DNA of 64,000 nt from Eleftheria terrae (GCF_030419005.1 NZ_CP106951.1:2542001-2606000); one strand, 5' to 3'. Positions 51,839 through 62,009 are shown, counted from the first letter of the stretch. The notes: generated by a model not told the origin, from the sequence alone. Numbers and translations: made by a program.

Positions 51839-52774
51839 ATGGCACGAGACAGCCGGCCGGTGCAGCTGGGCAGCATCGAATCGTTCTGCAAGGCCGCCGA
51901 GCTGGGCAGCTTCACCGCCGCGGCCAGCCACCTGGGCCTCACGCCGGCGGCGGTGAGCCGCTCGGTGGGTCGGCTCGAAGCCCGCCTGGGAGTGCGGCTG
52001 TTCGCCCGCACCACCCGCCGCATCCGCCTGACCGACGATGGCCAGGCCTACTACGAGGAATGCCGGCAGGCGCTGGCCCAGATCGAGGCGGCCGAGCGCA
52101 GCATTGCCGGCCAGCAGCGCGAGCCGGCCGGGCTGCTGCGCCTGAGCGTGCCCACCACCTATGCCCACTACCGGGTGCTGCCGATGCTGCCGCGCTTCAC
52201 CGAGCGCTACCCCGCGGTGAAGGTGGAACTGCACATCGCCAACCGCAACATCGATTTCGTCGAGGAGGGCCACGACCTGGCCATCCGCCTGGGCCAGCCG
52301 CGCGACGCCACGCTGGTGGCACGCCTGCTGGAGCACGCCTCGCTGGGCATCTTCGCCGCGCCCGACTATTTGCGCCGCCGCGGCACGCCGCGCTCGGTGG
52401 CCGAGCTGGCCGCGCATGACTGCGTGGCTTTCGTGCTGCCCAGCACCGGCCGGCCCGTGCCCTGGGTCTTGCGGGACGACGGCGTCGACATCGACGTCCA
52501 TCCCGACAGTCGCTTGCGGGTGCTGGAAGACCCGCTCGGCTGCCTGGGCTACGCCCGCGCTGGTGGCGGGCTGGTGCAGATGTACCACTTCATCGCCGAG
52601 GAGAGCGTGCGTCGCGGCGAGCTGGTGGAACTGATGCAGGCGCACGGCGGCCGCAGCCGGCCGTTCTCCATCCTCTACCCTCGCAACCGCCACCTCTCGG
52701 CGCGGGTACGGGCCTTCGTCGACTTCCTGGTTCAGGCCGTCGGCAGCACCCCCGGGCTGAGCGCGGGAAACTGA
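51839..52774 (+). CDS. LysR family transcriptional regulator
   Basis: This 311-residue regulator has an N-terminal winged HTH (LGSIESFCKAAELGSFTAAASHLGLTPAAVSRSVGRLEARLGVRLFARTTR) and a periplasmic-binding-like effector domain. The landmark is the helix LTPAAVSRSVGRLEARL. No ribosome-binding site is visible before the ATG and the operator abuts it, so the mRNA may be leaderless. It is divergent from the PfpI-like gene; the Bug receptor gene follows on the same strand. The effector is unknown. Confidence 0.93.
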   Translation: MARDSRPVQLGSIESFCKAAELGSFTAAASHLGLTPAAVSRSVGRLEARLGVRLFARTTRRIRLTDDGQAYYEECRQALAQIEAAERSIAGQQREPAGLLRLSVPTTYAHYRVLPMLPRFTERYPAVKVELHIANRNIDFVEEGHDLAIRLGQPRDATLVARLLEHASLGIFAAPDYLRRRGTPRSVAELAAHDCVAFVLPSTGRPVPWVLRDDGVDIDVHPDSRLRVLEDPLGCLGYARAGGGLVQMYHFIAEESVRRGELVELMQAHGGRSRPFSILYPRNRHLSARVRAFVDFLVQAVGSTPGLSAGN

Positions 52775-52810
52775 GGCGCGGGGTGTTGCTGCAGACAAAT
52801 GACCGGGCCG

Positions 52811-52832
52811 CGTAAAGTGACATGTTTTTACG
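52811..52832. promoter_or_regulatory. Inverted repeat upstream of the Bug receptor gene
   Basis: CGTAAA and TTTACG flank a 10-base spacer, in a T-rich stretch about 85 bp before the receptor ATG. TAGCAT near 52866 could be the -10 element. This is a candidate regulator site. Confidence 0.35.
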
Positions 52833-52916
52833 TAGTTTCCGTGATGCACCGTGCGGGCCCCGGGCCTAGCATCACGGCGTTTTCCTGATTCCGTTGCTTC
52901 ACCTGGGAGACCCCAA

Positions 52917-53888
52917 ATGAAACGCTTGCTGATGGCTGCCGCTGCGGCCCTTGCTGTGACTGGCGCAGTCGCGCAGGACTACCCGGCCAAGCCGGTGACC
53001 TTTGTGGTGCCCTTCGCCGCCGGCGGCCCCACCGACAAGGTCGCACGCGACCTGGCCGAAGCGATGCGCAAGCCGCTGGGCGCCCAGATCATCATCGAGA
53101 ACGTCGGCGGCGCCGGCGGCACACTGGGCCAGACCAAGGTGGCCAAGGCCGCCAACGACGGCTACACGCTGCTGCTCGCCCACATCGCGATGGCCACCGC
53201 CCCCGCGCTCTACCGCAACCTGCAGTACAAGACCCTGGAGGACTTCGAGTACCTGGGCCTGGTCAACGAGGTGCCGATGACGCTGATTGCCCGGCCCTCC
53301 CTGCCCGCCAACAACTACGGCGAGCTGAACAAGTGGATCAACGACAACAAGGGCAAGATCAACATGGCCAATGCCGGCCTGGGATCGGCCTCGCACCTGT
53401 GCGGCCTGCTCTACATGTCGACCGTGAAGATCGACATGGTCACCGTTCCGTACAAGGGCACCGGCCCGGCCATGACCGACCTGATCGGCGGCCAGGTCGA
53501 CCTGATGTGCGACCAGACCACCAACACCACGCCGCAGATCAGCGGCGGCAAGGTGAAGGCCTATGCCGTCACCAGCCCCAAGCGCCTGACCACCGACGCG
53601 CTGAAGAACCTGCCGACGCTGGACGAGTCGGGCCTCAAGGGCTTCCAGGTCGCGATCTGGCACGGCCTGTACGCGCCCAAGGGCACGCCCAAGCCGGTGC
53701 TCGACAAGCTGAACGCAGCACTGAAGGCGGCGCTGAAGGACCCCGAGTTCATCAAGCGCGAGGAAGCGCTGGGCGCCGTCATCGTGACCGATGGCCGCGT
53801 GAATCCGGCCGAACACAAGAAGTTCGTCGAGTCCGAGATCAACAAGTGGACGCCGGTCATCAAGGCCGCTGGCCAGTACGCCGACTGA
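52917..53888 (+). CDS. Bug family (TctC-like) periplasmic receptor, orphan
   Basis: The 323-residue protein is a tripartite-tricarboxylate-transporter-type receptor of the Bug family, hugely expanded in Burkholderiales. The ATG at 52917 (GGGAGA upstream) starts the signal peptide MKRLLMAAAAALAVTGAVAQ. The mature part begins DYPAKPVTFVVPFAAGGPTDKVAR. Then follow ENVGGAGGTLGQTKVAKA, YKGTGPAMTDLIGGQVDLM and HGLYAPKGTPKPVLDKL, all family blocks. No tctA/tctB membrane genes are nearby. Orphans often share transporters or act as sensors. Confidence 0.92.
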   Translation: MKRLLMAAAAALAVTGAVAQDYPAKPVTFVVPFAAGGPTDKVARDLAEAMRKPLGAQIIIENVGGAGGTLGQTKVAKAANDGYTLLLAHIAMATAPALYRNLQYKTLEDFEYLGLVNEVPMTLIARPSLPANNYGELNKWINDNKGKINMANAGLGSASHLCGLLYMSTVKIDMVTVPYKGTGPAMTDLIGGQVDLMCDQTTNTTPQISGGKVKAYAVTSPKRLTTDALKNLPTLDESGLKGFQVAIWHGLYAPKGTPKPVLDKLNAALKAALKDPEFIKREEALGAVIVTDGRVNPAEHKKFVESEINKWTPVIKAAGQYAD

Positions 53889-53936
53889 GTGCCGCACGGC
53901 AGCCGGCCGCCACCGTGCGGCCGGCCCGTGGGCCAC

Positions 53937-53970
53937 AAGCCACCCCGCCGCAGGGCCGGGTGGCTTTTTT
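53937..53970 (+). terminator. Rho-independent terminator of the Bug receptor gene
   Basis: AAGCCACCC (53937-53945) pairs with GGGTGGCTT (53958-53966), and TTTTTT follows. The loop is GC-rich. It lies 49 bp after the receptor stop and next to the end of the convergent dtd gene. Confidence 0.9.
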
Positions 53971-54419
53971 CATGCAGCGGGCGGAAAGCGCAACGGCAGG
54001 GTCACCGGCCCGTCGTTGACCAGCTGCACCTTCATGTCGGCACCGAACTCGCCGGTGGCAACCTCCGGGTGCAGCCGCCGCGCCTGGGCCACCAGGTGGT
54101 CGTAGAGCCGGCGGCCCTCGGCGGGCGGTGCGGCCTGGGCGAAGCTGGGCCGGTTGCCGCCCGACACGTCGGCCGCCAGCGTGAACTGCGAGACCACCAG
54201 CAACCCGCCGCCGACATCGCGCAGGCTGAGGTTCATCTTGCCGGCCGCGTCGCTGAAGATGCGCAGCTTCAGCAGCTTGTCGAGCAGCCGGTCGGCCTGG
54301 GCCTCGGCATCACCGACCTCGGCGCATACCAGCAGCAGCAGGCCGGGGCCGATTTCGCCAACGGTGCGCCCGGCCACTTGCACGCGGGCTTCGGCCACTC
54401 TCTGGATCACGGCAAGCAT
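53970..54419 (-). CDS. dtd: D-aminoacyl-tRNA deacylase
   Basis: Dtd hydrolyses D-aminoacyl-tRNAs such as D-Tyr-tRNA(Tyr) and glycyl-tRNA(Ala). The ATG at 54419 with GAAGGAAG upstream gives 149 residues beginning [13 protein letters not shown], normal for the family. The two active-site motifs are SQFTLAAD and the cross-subunit VNDGPVT. It follows the CDF gene by 10 bp, and tyrS leads the same strand. Pairing of dtd with tyrS makes functional sense, since Dtd protects tRNA(Tyr) from D-tyrosine. Confidence 0.95.
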   Translation of the reverse strand: MLAVIQRVAEARVQVAGRTVGEIGPGLLLLVCAEVGDAEAQADRLLDKLLKLRIFSDAAGKMNLSLRDVGGGLLVVSQFTLAADVSGGNRPSFAQAAPPAEGRRLYDHLVAQARRLHPEVATGEFGADMKVQLVNDGPVTLPLRFPPAA

Positions 54420-54429
54420 GGCTTCCTTC

Positions 54430-55365
54430 TCATCGGTTTGGGGCATCGGCCGGGGGCACCGGCCCGGGCGGCGGCTGGGCCACCGCCGTGCCGGGGTGGC
54501 CCAGCGGCTCCACATGCGTGGGCAGCAGCTCGATCGTCACGTTCAGCCCCTGCACTGCCTGCATCAGGGCACGCTCCGCCTGCTCGCGCCGGGCCGCGGC
54601 GACGTCCAGCCGCCAGGCGCCCGGCACGTGCATGTGCAGCTGGCAGAACTTGGCGCCGGCGGCACGACGGGTGCGCAGGTCATCGAAGCGCACCTCCGGC
54701 CCCGCCAGGCCGGCCAGCGCCGCCCCGATGCGGGCCAGTTCGTCCTCGCTCAGCGCGCGGTCCATCAGGCCGTCGATGGAGCGGCGCAGCAGCCCGAGCG
54801 CCTCGCGCGCGATGTTGAGCGCCACCGCGATCGCCAGCAGCGGATCCAGCCACAGCGCACCGGTCAGCGGCACCAGTAGCAGGCCCACCACCACGCCGGC
54901 GGAGGTCCAGACGTCGGTGAGCAGGTGGCGGCCGTCGGCCTCCAGCGCAATCGAGTCGTAGAGGCGCGCCGCGCGCAGCAGCAGCCAGGCCACGCCACCG
55001 TTGATCGCCGAGCTGAGCAGCGACAGCACCACGCCCAGCCCCAGCTCGGCCAGCGGCTGCGGCGCCAGCAGGCGCTGCACGGCGGCCCAAACGATGGCGA
55101 GGGCCGCCACCAGGATCAACAGGCCCTCGAAGCCGCTGGAGAAATACTCGGCCTTGCTATGGCCGTAGGGATGGTCGAGGTCGGCTGGCGCCCGCGAGAT
55201 GGTCACCATGGCCAGCGCGAAGACCGCCGCCGCCAGGTTGACCACCGACTCCATCGCGTCGGACAGCAGGCCCACTGAATCGGTGAACCACCAGGCCGCC
55301 GTCTTCAGCGCGATCGTCGCGACGGCCGCGACGATCGACAGCTTCAGGTGCCCCGCGACCGACAT
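54430..55365 (-). CDS. Cation diffusion facilitator (CDF) metal efflux protein
   Basis: This 311-residue inner-membrane metal/proton antiporter has six membrane segments and the metal-site motifs GLLSDAMES in helix 2 and [13 protein letters not shown] (HxxxD) in helix 5. A cytosolic C-terminal domain carries [15 protein letters not shown] and LPTHVEPLG. The Asp-Asp-His-Asp-like set suggests Zn, Fe or Mn, but the metal cannot be fixed from sequence. It lies between tyrS and dtd with short gaps (7 and 10 bp), so it is co-transcribed with them. Confidence 0.92.
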   Translation of the reverse strand: MSVAGHLKLSIVAAVATIALKTAAWWFTDSVGLLSDAMESVVNLAAAVFALAMVTISRAPADLDHPYGHSKAEYFSSGFEGLLILVAALAIVWAAVQRLLAPQPLAELGLGVVLSLLSSAINGGVAWLLLRAARLYDSIALEADGRHLLTDVWTSAGVVVGLLLVPLTGALWLDPLLAIAVALNIAREALGLLRRSIDGLMDRALSEDELARIGAALAGLAGPEVRFDDLRTRRAAGAKFCQLHMHVPGAWRLDVAAARREQAERALMQAVQGLNVTIELLPTHVEPLGHPGTAVAQPPPGPVPPADAPNR

Positions 55366-55372
55366 GCCCGGC

Positions 55373-56686
55373 TCAAGACTGCAGCGTCACCTTCGCGAAC
55401 TTGCGCTTGCCGACCTGCACGACGAAGGTGCCGGCCGCGACTTTCAGCGCGCGGTCGCTGACCACCGCACCGTCGATGCGCACGCCGCCCTGCTCGATCA
55501 GCCGGTTGGCCTCGGTGCTGGAGGGCGCCAGGCCCGCCTGCTTGAGCAGCGCGCCGATGCCCAGGGGTGCGCCACCGAGCGTGAGCTCCGGAATGTCGTC
55601 CGGGATGCCGCCCTTGGCGCGGTTGTTGAAATCAGCCAGCGCCTCATCGGCCGCCCGGGCACTGTGGAAGCGGGTGACGATCTCCTGCGCCAGCATCACC
55701 TTCGCGTCGCGCGGGTTGCGGCCGCCCTCGCACTCGGCCTTCAGTCGGGCGATCTCTTCGAGCGAGCGGAAGCTCAGCAGCTCGAAGTAGCGCCACATCA
55801 GGTCGTCCGAGATGCTCATCAGCTTGCCGAACATGTCGTTGCCCGGCTCGGTGATGCCGATGTAGTTGCCCTTGGACTTGGACATCTTGTCGACGCCGTC
55901 CAGGCCCACCAGCAGCGGCATGGTCAGGATGCACTGCGGCTCCTGGCCATATTCCTGCTGCAGGTGGCGCCCCATCAGCAGGTTGAACTTCTGGTCGGTG
56001 CCGCCCAGTTCCAGGTCGGCCTTCAGGGCCACCGAGTCGTAGCCCTGCATCAGCGGGTAGAGGAACTCGTGCACCGAGATCGGCGTGCCGGCCTTGAAGC
56101 GTTTCGTGAAATCGTCCCGCTCCATCATGCGGGCCACCGTGTACTTGGCGGCTAGCTCGATCATCCCCCGTGCGCCCAGCGGGTCGCTCCACTCGGAGTT
56201 GTAGCGAATCTCGGTGCGGGCCGGGTCGAGCACCAGGCTGGCCTGGCGGTAATAGGTCTCGGCGTTGGCCTTGATCTGCTCGGCCGTCAGCGGCGGGCGG
56301 GTCGTGTTGCGGCCGGACGGGTCGCCGATCGTCGACGTGAAGTCGCCGATGAGAAATATCACGGTATGGCCGAGATCCTGCAGCTGGCGCATCTTATTGA
56401 GCACCACCGTGTGGCCGATATGGATGTCAGGGGCCGTTGGGTCCAGCCCGAGCTTGATCCGCAGTGGCACACCTGTTGCTTCTGACCGGGCCAGCTTGTT
56501 CAGCCACTCGGCTTCGGGCAACAGTTCGTCGCAACCTCGCAAAGAAATTGTCAGTGCCGCCCGAACTTTGTCGGTGATCGGGTGTCTGGTGACAGGGGCT
56601 GACGCCTGAGCAGCTTCGCTCGCCGCCGTCGTCACGGTTGTTGACACATCGGAGGCCGGGGCGGACGGTTCAAAAGGTAGCGACAT
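55373..56686 (-). CDS. tyrS: Tyrosyl-tRNA synthetase
   Basis: This class I synthetase charges tRNA(Tyr). The 437-residue protein has the HIGH motif in [17 protein letters not shown], the KMSKS motif in [14 protein letters not shown] and a C-terminal S4 RNA-binding domain ([17 protein letters not shown]). The [16 protein letters not shown] pattern is that of the TyrZ-like branch. The first 35 residues are a Ser/Ala/Thr-rich extension without known role, and no strong ribosome-binding site precedes the ATG, so the true start may be internal. It is the first gene of tyrS-CDF-dtd and divergent from the M23 peptidase gene. Confidence 0.95.
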   Translation of the reverse strand: MSLPFEPSAPASDVSTTVTTAASEAAQASAPVTRHPITDKVRAALTISLRGCDELLPEAEWLNKLARSEATGVPLRIKLGLDPTAPDIHIGHTVVLNKMRQLQDLGHTVIFLIGDFTSTIGDPSGRNTTRPPLTAEQIKANAETYYRQASLVLDPARTEIRYNSEWSDPLGARGMIELAAKYTVARMMERDDFTKRFKAGTPISVHEFLYPLMQGYDSVALKADLELGGTDQKFNLLMGRHLQQEYGQEPQCILTMPLLVGLDGVDKMSKSKGNYIGITEPGNDMFGKLMSISDDLMWRYFELLSFRSLEEIARLKAECEGGRNPRDAKVMLAQEIVTRFHSARAADEALADFNNRAKGGIPDDIPELTLGGAPLGIGALLKQAGLAPSSTEANRLIEQGGVRIDGAVVSDRALKVAAGTFVVQVGKRKFAKVTLQS

Positions 56687-56724
56687 ACGGGTTATTTCAA
56701 TGAGGGTCGCGAAAATGCGGTTGC

Positions 56725-56730
56725 TATACT
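56725..56730 (+). promoter_or_regulatory. Predicted -10 element of the M23 peptidase gene
   Basis: TATACT (5/6 to consensus) lies 42 bp before the GTG start, in the 86-bp divergent region with tyrS. I see no good -35 hexamer. Confidence 0.45.
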
Positions 56731-56772
56731 TCGCCGCACTTTTGCCCCCAAGCTTGGTGCCTCGGCATTCTA

Positions 56773-58257
56773 GTGGACGGTCATGCCGTCACTGCGGTGC
56801 CTGAGGGGTCGGTTCACACAGTGGGCGGTCTGGCGGATCTCGCGATCCCTGCCGGGCGCTCCGAAAAGACACTGAATAAATTGAAAGCGTTGGAGTCTTT
56901 CGAGCGTGGTTTCGGCCGCGCCACCGGGTGGGCGCACCGTCACCACCGCGGCATTGCCGCCGCCGTCGTCACGCTGCTGCTGGGGACCGGCATCACGGCT
57001 TTCGGCGTGGCGCCACTGACCGCCACCGACCTGCCCCCGCTGCCTCAGCGCACCGTCGCCGAAGACGTGCAGCCGCTTGCGCTCGATGCGCAAGTCGAGG
57101 CGCTGGACGACTACCTGCTGGAGCTGACCCGCAGCGACCTGACCCGCAGCAGCGACACCATCGACTCGCTGCTCAGCCGCCTCAATGTCACCGACGCCGA
57201 GGCGGCCTCCTTCCTGCGCAACGACAGCGTCGCGCGCAAGCTGCTGCAGGGCCGGCCCGGCAAGATGGTGCAGGTGGTCACCGGCGACATGGGGCAGCTG
57301 CGTGAGCTCATCGCGCGCTACCCGGCCGAAGACAGCGCCCGCTTCAACACGCATTTCACCCGCCTGACGATCACGCGCGACCCGATGGGCTTCCGCGCCA
57401 AGACCGAGCAGGCCCCGCTGACGACCCAGGTGCGCCTGGGCGGCGGCACCATCCGCTCCACGCTGTTCGCCGCGACCGACGAAGCGCGCCTGCCCGACAC
57501 CGTGGCCAGCCAGCTGGCGGAGATGTTCGCCAACGAGATCGATTTCGCACGCGACCTGCGGCGCGGCGACCACTTCAGCCTGCTGTGGGAAGCGCTGGAG
57601 GCCGACGGCGAGCCCATCACCTGGAACCAGGCAGCCGGCCGTGTGCTGGCGGCCGAGTTCAGCAATCGCGGCCGCAAGTTCGAGGCCGTGTGGTACCAGG
57701 AGCCGGGCGGCAAGGGCGCCTACTTCGACTTCAACGGCCAAAGCATGCGGCGCGCCTTCCTGGCTTCGCCGATGGAGTTCTCCCGCGTGACCTCGGGTTT
57801 CGCGATGCGCATGCACCCCATCCACAAGACGTGGCGCCGCCACCTGGGCGTGGACTACGGCGCGCCGACCGGCACCGCGGTGCGCACGGTGGGCGAGGGC
57901 GTGGTGGAGTTCGCCGGCATGCAGAACGGCTACGGCAACGTGGTCTACATCAAGCACAGCGGCGACCGCGTGACGGTCTACGCTCACCTGAGCCGCATCG
58001 ATGTCCGCAAGGGCCAGACGGTGTCGCAAGGCCAGTTCATCGGCGCCGTCGGCGCCACCGGCTGGGCCACCGGGCCGCACCTGCACTTCGAATTCCGCCA
58101 GGGCGGCGAGCAGGTGGATCCGCTGCAGGTGGCGCGCGCCTCCGAAGCGCTGACCATCTCGCCGGCCGCGCGGCCGAAGTTCCTTGAAATGGCAAAGGCC
58201 ATGCAGACCCAGCTGGCCGCAGCGGCCGGCGGCATCAGCGTCGCCAACGCGGACTGA
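56773..58257 (+). CDS. M23 family metallopeptidase (peptidoglycan endopeptidase)
   Basis: The 494-residue protein has an N-terminal membrane anchor (about residues 60-80: [20 protein letters not shown]). A LysM/OapA-like and linker region follows, then a LytM domain near the C-terminus. The zinc motifs are [14 protein letters not shown] (HxxxD) and [12 protein letters not shown] (HxH), both intact, so it should be catalytically active on peptide cross-links. I use the GTG at 56773; it has no clear ribosome-binding site and no in-frame ATG is near, so the start is uncertain. The next genes on this strand are a GH3 lipoprotein and anmK, also cell-wall-linked. Confidence 0.9.
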   Translation: MDGHAVTAVPEGSVHTVGGLADLAIPAGRSEKTLNKLKALESFERGFGRATGWAHRHHRGIAAAVVTLLLGTGITAFGVAPLTATDLPPLPQRTVAEDVQPLALDAQVEALDDYLLELTRSDLTRSSDTIDSLLSRLNVTDAEAASFLRNDSVARKLLQGRPGKMVQVVTGDMGQLRELIARYPAEDSARFNTHFTRLTITRDPMGFRAKTEQAPLTTQVRLGGGTIRSTLFAATDEARLPDTVASQLAEMFANEIDFARDLRRGDHFSLLWEALEADGEPITWNQAAGRVLAAEFSNRGRKFEAVWYQEPGGKGAYFDFNGQSMRRAFLASPMEFSRVTSGFAMRMHPIHKTWRRHLGVDYGAPTGTAVRTVGEGVVEFAGMQNGYGNVVYIKHSGDRVTVYAHLSRIDVRKGQTVSQGQFIGAVGATGWATGPHLHFEFRQGGEQVDPLQVARASEALTISPAARPKFLEMAKAMQTQLAAAAGGISVANAD

Positions 58258-58265
58258 GTGCCGGT

Positions 58266-58293
58266 CACCGGCCGGCCACCAGGCCGGCCGGTG
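58266..58293 (+). terminator. Perfect 12-bp GC hairpin after the M23 gene
   Basis: CACCGGCCGGCC and GGCCGGCCGGTG pair around ACCA, 8 bp after the stop. It lacks a T-run; a true terminator follows at 58361-58381. Confidence 0.5.
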
Positions 58294-58360
58294 TGAACAT
58301 CGGTGCGGGCCGCCCTCCGGCGCCGCCCACCTCGTGGCGTCACCCTGCCCCGCGCACAAG

Positions 58361-58381
58361 AAGCCCCCGTCCGGGGCTTTT
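58361..58381 (+). terminator. Rho-independent terminator between M23 and GH3 genes
   Basis: AAGCCCC and GGGGCTT pair around a 5-base loop and TTTT follows. It makes the GH3 gene a separate transcription unit. Confidence 0.8.
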
Positions 58382-58563
58382 CCCTGTGGGTTGGCGCCTT
58401 CAGCCGTTCCCCTCCAGCAGTTCCCCTCACTGAAGAGTGTCTCGGCTTGCCGCCTGCGGCGAGGCCGTGCACGCTGTGCTGCTCATCGGTGACGCAGGTG
58501 CGGCAGGCAGCGGTGGAATGCCGATGCGCCGTGGCCTGCGTGCGGCTCAACAGAGGAGCACCC

Positions 58564-60768
58564 ATGCCCGGCCTTCATTTCCTGCGCCTCGCCTGCACGG
58601 CAGCCACCGTCTCGCTGCTCGGCGCCTGCGGCACCGGCGGTGCGCCACCGGATCCGTCGGACCTCCGAGCCGCACAGTTGCTCGGCCAGCTGACCCTGGA
58701 CGAGAAAATCCAGCTGGTGCACGGCATCGGCCACCCGGCCGAGGGCGCCGGCCACATCCCCGGCATCGCGCGACTCGGCATTCCCGACCTCACGTCGGTC
58801 GACAGCGCCAGCGGCATCAACCTGGCCCATTCCAACGCCACGCCGCTGCCCGCACCGATCGCCCTGGCCGCCAGCTGGGACCCGGAACTGGCGGCCGAAT
58901 ATGGCCGCCTGATCGGTCGCGAATTGCGCACCCTCGGGCTGGCCGTGGGCCTGGGCACCGGCATCAACCTGGCTCGCGAGCCGCGCAACGGCCGCACCTT
59001 CGAGTACCTTGGCGAAGACCCGGTGCTCGCCGGCACGCTGGCCGCCCGACGCACGGTGGCCACGCAGGAAGAGAAGGTGATCGCCACCATCAAGCACCTT
59101 GGCTTCAACCACCAGGAAACCCGCCGCTTCTGGTCCAACTCGGTGGTCGACGAGCGGACCATGCGCGAGCTGGAGTTGCTGGCCTTCGAAATTGCGGTAA
59201 AGGAAGGCCGGCCCGGCAACGTGATGTGCGCCTACAACCTGGTCAACGGCCACAAGGCCTGCGAAAGCCGCTACCTGATCGACACCGTGCTGAAGCAGGA
59301 ATGGGGCTATCCGGGCGTCGTGCAAAGCGACTGGGTCATGGCGGTGACCGACACCGAGCGCGCCGCCCTCGCCGGCCTCGACGAGGAACAGCCCGGCGCG
59401 CTGGACGACAGCATCGGCAGCTATGGCATGCCGACCTACTTCAACCAGCGCCTGAAAGCTGCTGTGCAGGATGGCCGCGTGCCGCTGTCCCGGCTCGACG
59501 ACATGGTGAGGCGCAAGCTGCGCACCCTGCATCGCATCGGCCTGCTGGACGCCCCGCCGGGCCCGCGCCGCCCCATCGACCGCCAGGCTGGCCACACCCT
59601 CGCCCGCCGAATCGCGGCGGAGTCCATGGTGCTGTTGAAGAACACGCCGCCGGCGGGCAGCGCGACCCCCTTGCTGCCGCTGCCTGCCGAGCAGGTGAAG
59701 TCCATCCTGGTGGTCGGCGCGCATGCCGATGTGGGCGTGATCTCGGGCGGCGGCTCCGCCCGCGTGCCGCCGCAGGATGAGATCGACCCGGTGCCCTGCC
59801 GGGAGCCCGAAAAGGGCAGCGGCCCGGAGGTGCTGTTTCGTGCCTGCGCCACGTACTACCCTTCCTCGCCGCTGCTGGCGCTGCGGGCTGGCGCCCCCCA
59901 GGCGAGCGTGCGCTTTCTCGATGGCCGCGACGCCGCGGCCGCCGCAACGGCCGCCGCCAGCGCCGACGTGGCCATCGTCTTCGCCTCGCAGTGGACCAGC
60001 GAGCAGTTCGACCTGCCCTCGCTGGCCCTGCCCGGCCCGGCGGCGGACCCGGTCAACCACCACTATGACCAGGAGGCGCTGATCCGCGCAGTGGCCGCCC
60101 GCAATCCGCGCACCGCGGTGGTCTTGCAGACCGGCACGGCCGTCACCATGCCCTGGCTCGGCGATGTCGCCGCGGTGCTGCAAGCCTGGTATCCCGGCGT
60201 GAAGGGCGGCGAGGCGATCGCTGACGTGCTCCTCGGCCGGGTCAACCCGTCGGGCAGGCTGCCACTCAGCTTCCCGCGCAGCGAAGTCGACCTGCCCCAG
60301 CCCCGCATCTCGGCCAGCGAGCTCGACGTGTACTACCTCGAAGGCCTCGCCATGGGCTATCGCTGGTTCGATTCACGCGGCATCGAGCCGCTGTTCCCTT
60401 TCGGCCATGGGCTGTCCTACAGCCGCTATGCCTACTCCGGATTGAGCGCCAGCTTCGACCGCCATGGCGACCTGCAGCTGCGCTTCACGCTGAAGAACAT
60501 CGGTGAGCGCGACGGCGCCGAGGTGGCACAGGTCTACGCCGGCTTGCCGGCCCAGGCCGGCGAACCGCCGCAACGCCTGGTGGCATGGCTGAAGGTGCGC
60601 CTGGCCGCCGGCGAAAGCCGCGAGCTGACCCTGAGCGTGCCACAGCAGCGCCTGGCCGCCTGGGACACGCTGCACCATGCCTGGCGGCTGCCCACCGGCC
60701 GCTACACCTTGCATGTGGGCGGCTCCTCGCGCGACCCGCAGGCGCTCTCCACGCTGGTGGAACGCTGA
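58564..60768 (+). CDS. Glycoside hydrolase family 3 lipoprotein (beta-glucosidase type)
   Basis: The 734-residue protein starts at ATG 58564 (AGAGGAG upstream). It has a lipoprotein signal with lipobox LLGAC at about residue 21. The GH3 N-terminal TIM-barrel shows IKHLGFNHQETRR, MCAYNLVNGHKACES and the nucleophile aspartate in VVQSDWVMA (about residue 261). The alpha/beta sandwich (SMVLLKNT...VVGAHAD, YPGVKGGEAIADVLLGRVNPSGRLPLSFP) and a fibronectin III-like domain (LRFTLKNIGERDGAEVAQVY) follow. This is the three-domain beta-glucosidase architecture, not that of NagZ. It is probably tethered in the outer membrane. The substrate is unknown; beta-glucosides or xylosides are typical. Confidence 0.9.
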   Translation: MPGLHFLRLACTAATVSLLGACGTGGAPPDPSDLRAAQLLGQLTLDEKIQLVHGIGHPAEGAGHIPGIARLGIPDLTSVDSASGINLAHSNATPLPAPIALAASWDPELAAEYGRLIGRELRTLGLAVGLGTGINLAREPRNGRTFEYLGEDPVLAGTLAARRTVATQEEKVIATIKHLGFNHQETRRFWSNSVVDERTMRELELLAFEIAVKEGRPGNVMCAYNLVNGHKACESRYLIDTVLKQEWGYPGVVQSDWVMAVTDTERAALAGLDEEQPGALDDSIGSYGMPTYFNQRLKAAVQDGRVPLSRLDDMVRRKLRTLHRIGLLDAPPGPRRPIDRQAGHTLARRIAAESMVLLKNTPPAGSATPLLPLPAEQVKSILVVGAHADVGVISGGGSARVPPQDEIDPVPCREPEKGSGPEVLFRACATYYPSSPLLALRAGAPQASVRFLDGRDAAAAATAAASADVAIVFASQWTSEQFDLPSLALPGPAADPVNHHYDQEALIRAVAARNPRTAVVLQTGTAVTMPWLGDVAAVLQAWYPGVKGGEAIADVLLGRVNPSGRLPLSFPRSEVDLPQPRISASELDVYYLEGLAMGYRWFDSRGIEPLFPFGHGLSYSRYAYSGLSASFDRHGDLQLRFTLKNIGERDGAEVAQVYAGLPAQAGEPPQRLVAWLKVRLAAGESRELTLSVPQQRLAAWDTLHHAWRLPTGRYTLHVGGSSRDPQALSTLVER

Positions 60769-60804
60769 CGGCCACCCGCCTGCCACGCCGGCACAATCCT
60801 GCGC

Positions 60805-61917
60805 ATGAACGATCTCTACATCGGACTGATGTCCGGCACTTCGCTGGACGGCGTCGACGGCGTGCTGGCCGACTTCGGCCCCGGGGCGGCGCCCCTGCGC
60901 GTACTGGCCCATGTGGCCCATCCCTTCGAGGCCGGCTTTCGTCAACAGCTGCTGGACCTCAACACGCCCGGCGACAACGAACTGCACCGTGCGGCGCTGG
61001 CCGCCAACCAGCTGGCACGAGCCTATGCCGACGTGGTGCAGGCGCTGCTGGAACGGGCCGGGCTGCCTCCCGGGGCGGTCCAGGCCATCGGCGCCCACGG
61101 CCAGACGGTGCGCCATCGCCCGGGGGAATTCGACGCCAGCGGCTATACCATCCAGTTGAACAACCCGGCCCTGCTGGCCGAACTCAGCGGCGTGGCCGTG
61201 GTGTCGGACTTCCGCAGCCGCGACGTGGCCGCCGGGGGCCAGGGCGCGCCGCTGGTGCCGGCCTTCCATCGGGCCGTCTTTGGCCGGCCGCACGCCACCA
61301 TCGCGGTCCTGAACCTGGGCGGCATCGCCAACCTCACCCTGCTGCATGCCGACGGCCGCACGCTCGGCTTCGACTGCGGCCCGGGCAATGCGCTGATGGA
61401 CCTCTGGTGCCAACGCCACCTGGCCCGCCCCTATGACGAACACGGCGCCTGGGCCGCACAGGGCCGGGTGCAGCCGGCCCTGCTGTCCGCCCTGCTGGCG
61501 GAACCGTGGCTGCAGGCGCCCCCGCCCAAGAGCACTGGCCGCGACCTGTTCAATACGGCCTGGCTCGAGCGCCGCCTCGCGGACCACCCGGCCAGCCCGG
61601 TCGACATCCAAGCCACGCTGTGCGAATTCACCGCGATGGCAAGCGCCCACCATCTCCAGGAACACGCGGCGCAGGCCGAGGCGCTCCTGGTCTGTGGCGG
61701 CGGCGCCTTCAATGCCGAGTTGATGCGGCGCCTCGCCGCCCTGCTGCCCGGTGTGGCCGTGATCGACAGCGGCCAGCGCGGCCTGCCGCCGCTGCAGGTC
61801 GAAGCGGCGGCCTTCGCCTGGCTGGCTCGCCAGCGACTGCACGGCGCCCCGGGCAATCTCCCGGCAGTCACCGGCGCGGCGGGCCTGCGCGTGCTCGGCG
61901 GCCTGCACGCGCCCTGA
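60805..61917 (+). CDS. anmK: Anhydro-N-acetylmuramic acid kinase
   Basis: AnmK cleaves and phosphorylates 1,6-anhydroMurNAc to MurNAc-6-phosphate in peptidoglycan recycling. The 370-residue protein has the sugar-kinase family blocks: GLMSGTSLDGVDGVLADF at the N-terminus (phosphate loop), IGAHGQTVRHRPG, LNLGGIANLTLL, FDCGPGNALMD and LLVCGGGAFNAELMRRL. No clear ribosome-binding site precedes the ATG. It follows the GH3 gene by 36 bp. Other recycling genes (murQ, nagZ, ampG) are not in the window. Confidence 0.95.
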   Translation: MNDLYIGLMSGTSLDGVDGVLADFGPGAAPLRVLAHVAHPFEAGFRQQLLDLNTPGDNELHRAALAANQLARAYADVVQALLERAGLPPGAVQAIGAHGQTVRHRPGEFDASGYTIQLNNPALLAELSGVAVVSDFRSRDVAAGGQGAPLVPAFHRAVFGRPHATIAVLNLGGIANLTLLHADGRTLGFDCGPGNALMDLWCQRHLARPYDEHGAWAAQGRVQPALLSALLAEPWLQAPPPKSTGRDLFNTAWLERRLADHPASPVDIQATLCEFTAMASAHHLQEHAAQAEALLVCGGGAFNAELMRRLAALLPGVAVIDSGQRGLPPLQVEAAAFAWLARQRLHGAPGNLPAVTGAAGLRVLGGLHAP

Positions 61918-61954
61918 CCACCGCCTGGCGAACACCACGGCCACCCGGAACGAC

Positions 61955-61973
61955 AAAGCCGCCCGGAGGCGGC
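61955..61973 (-). terminator. Bidirectional hairpin between anmK and erpA
   Basis: GCCGCC (61958-61963) and GGCGGC (61968-61973) pair around CGGA. Read on the minus strand TTT follows, which fits the end of the erpA transcript. Confidence 0.55.
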
Positions 61974-62009
61974 CTGGTCAGGGGCGGCGGGAGGCCGACT
62001 TCAGCTTCA

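Noticed and set aside
58303..58563. N-terminal extension of the GH3 protein
   Set aside because: It would bury the lipoprotein signal; a terminator at 58361-58381 and AGAGGAG before 58564 argue for the later start.
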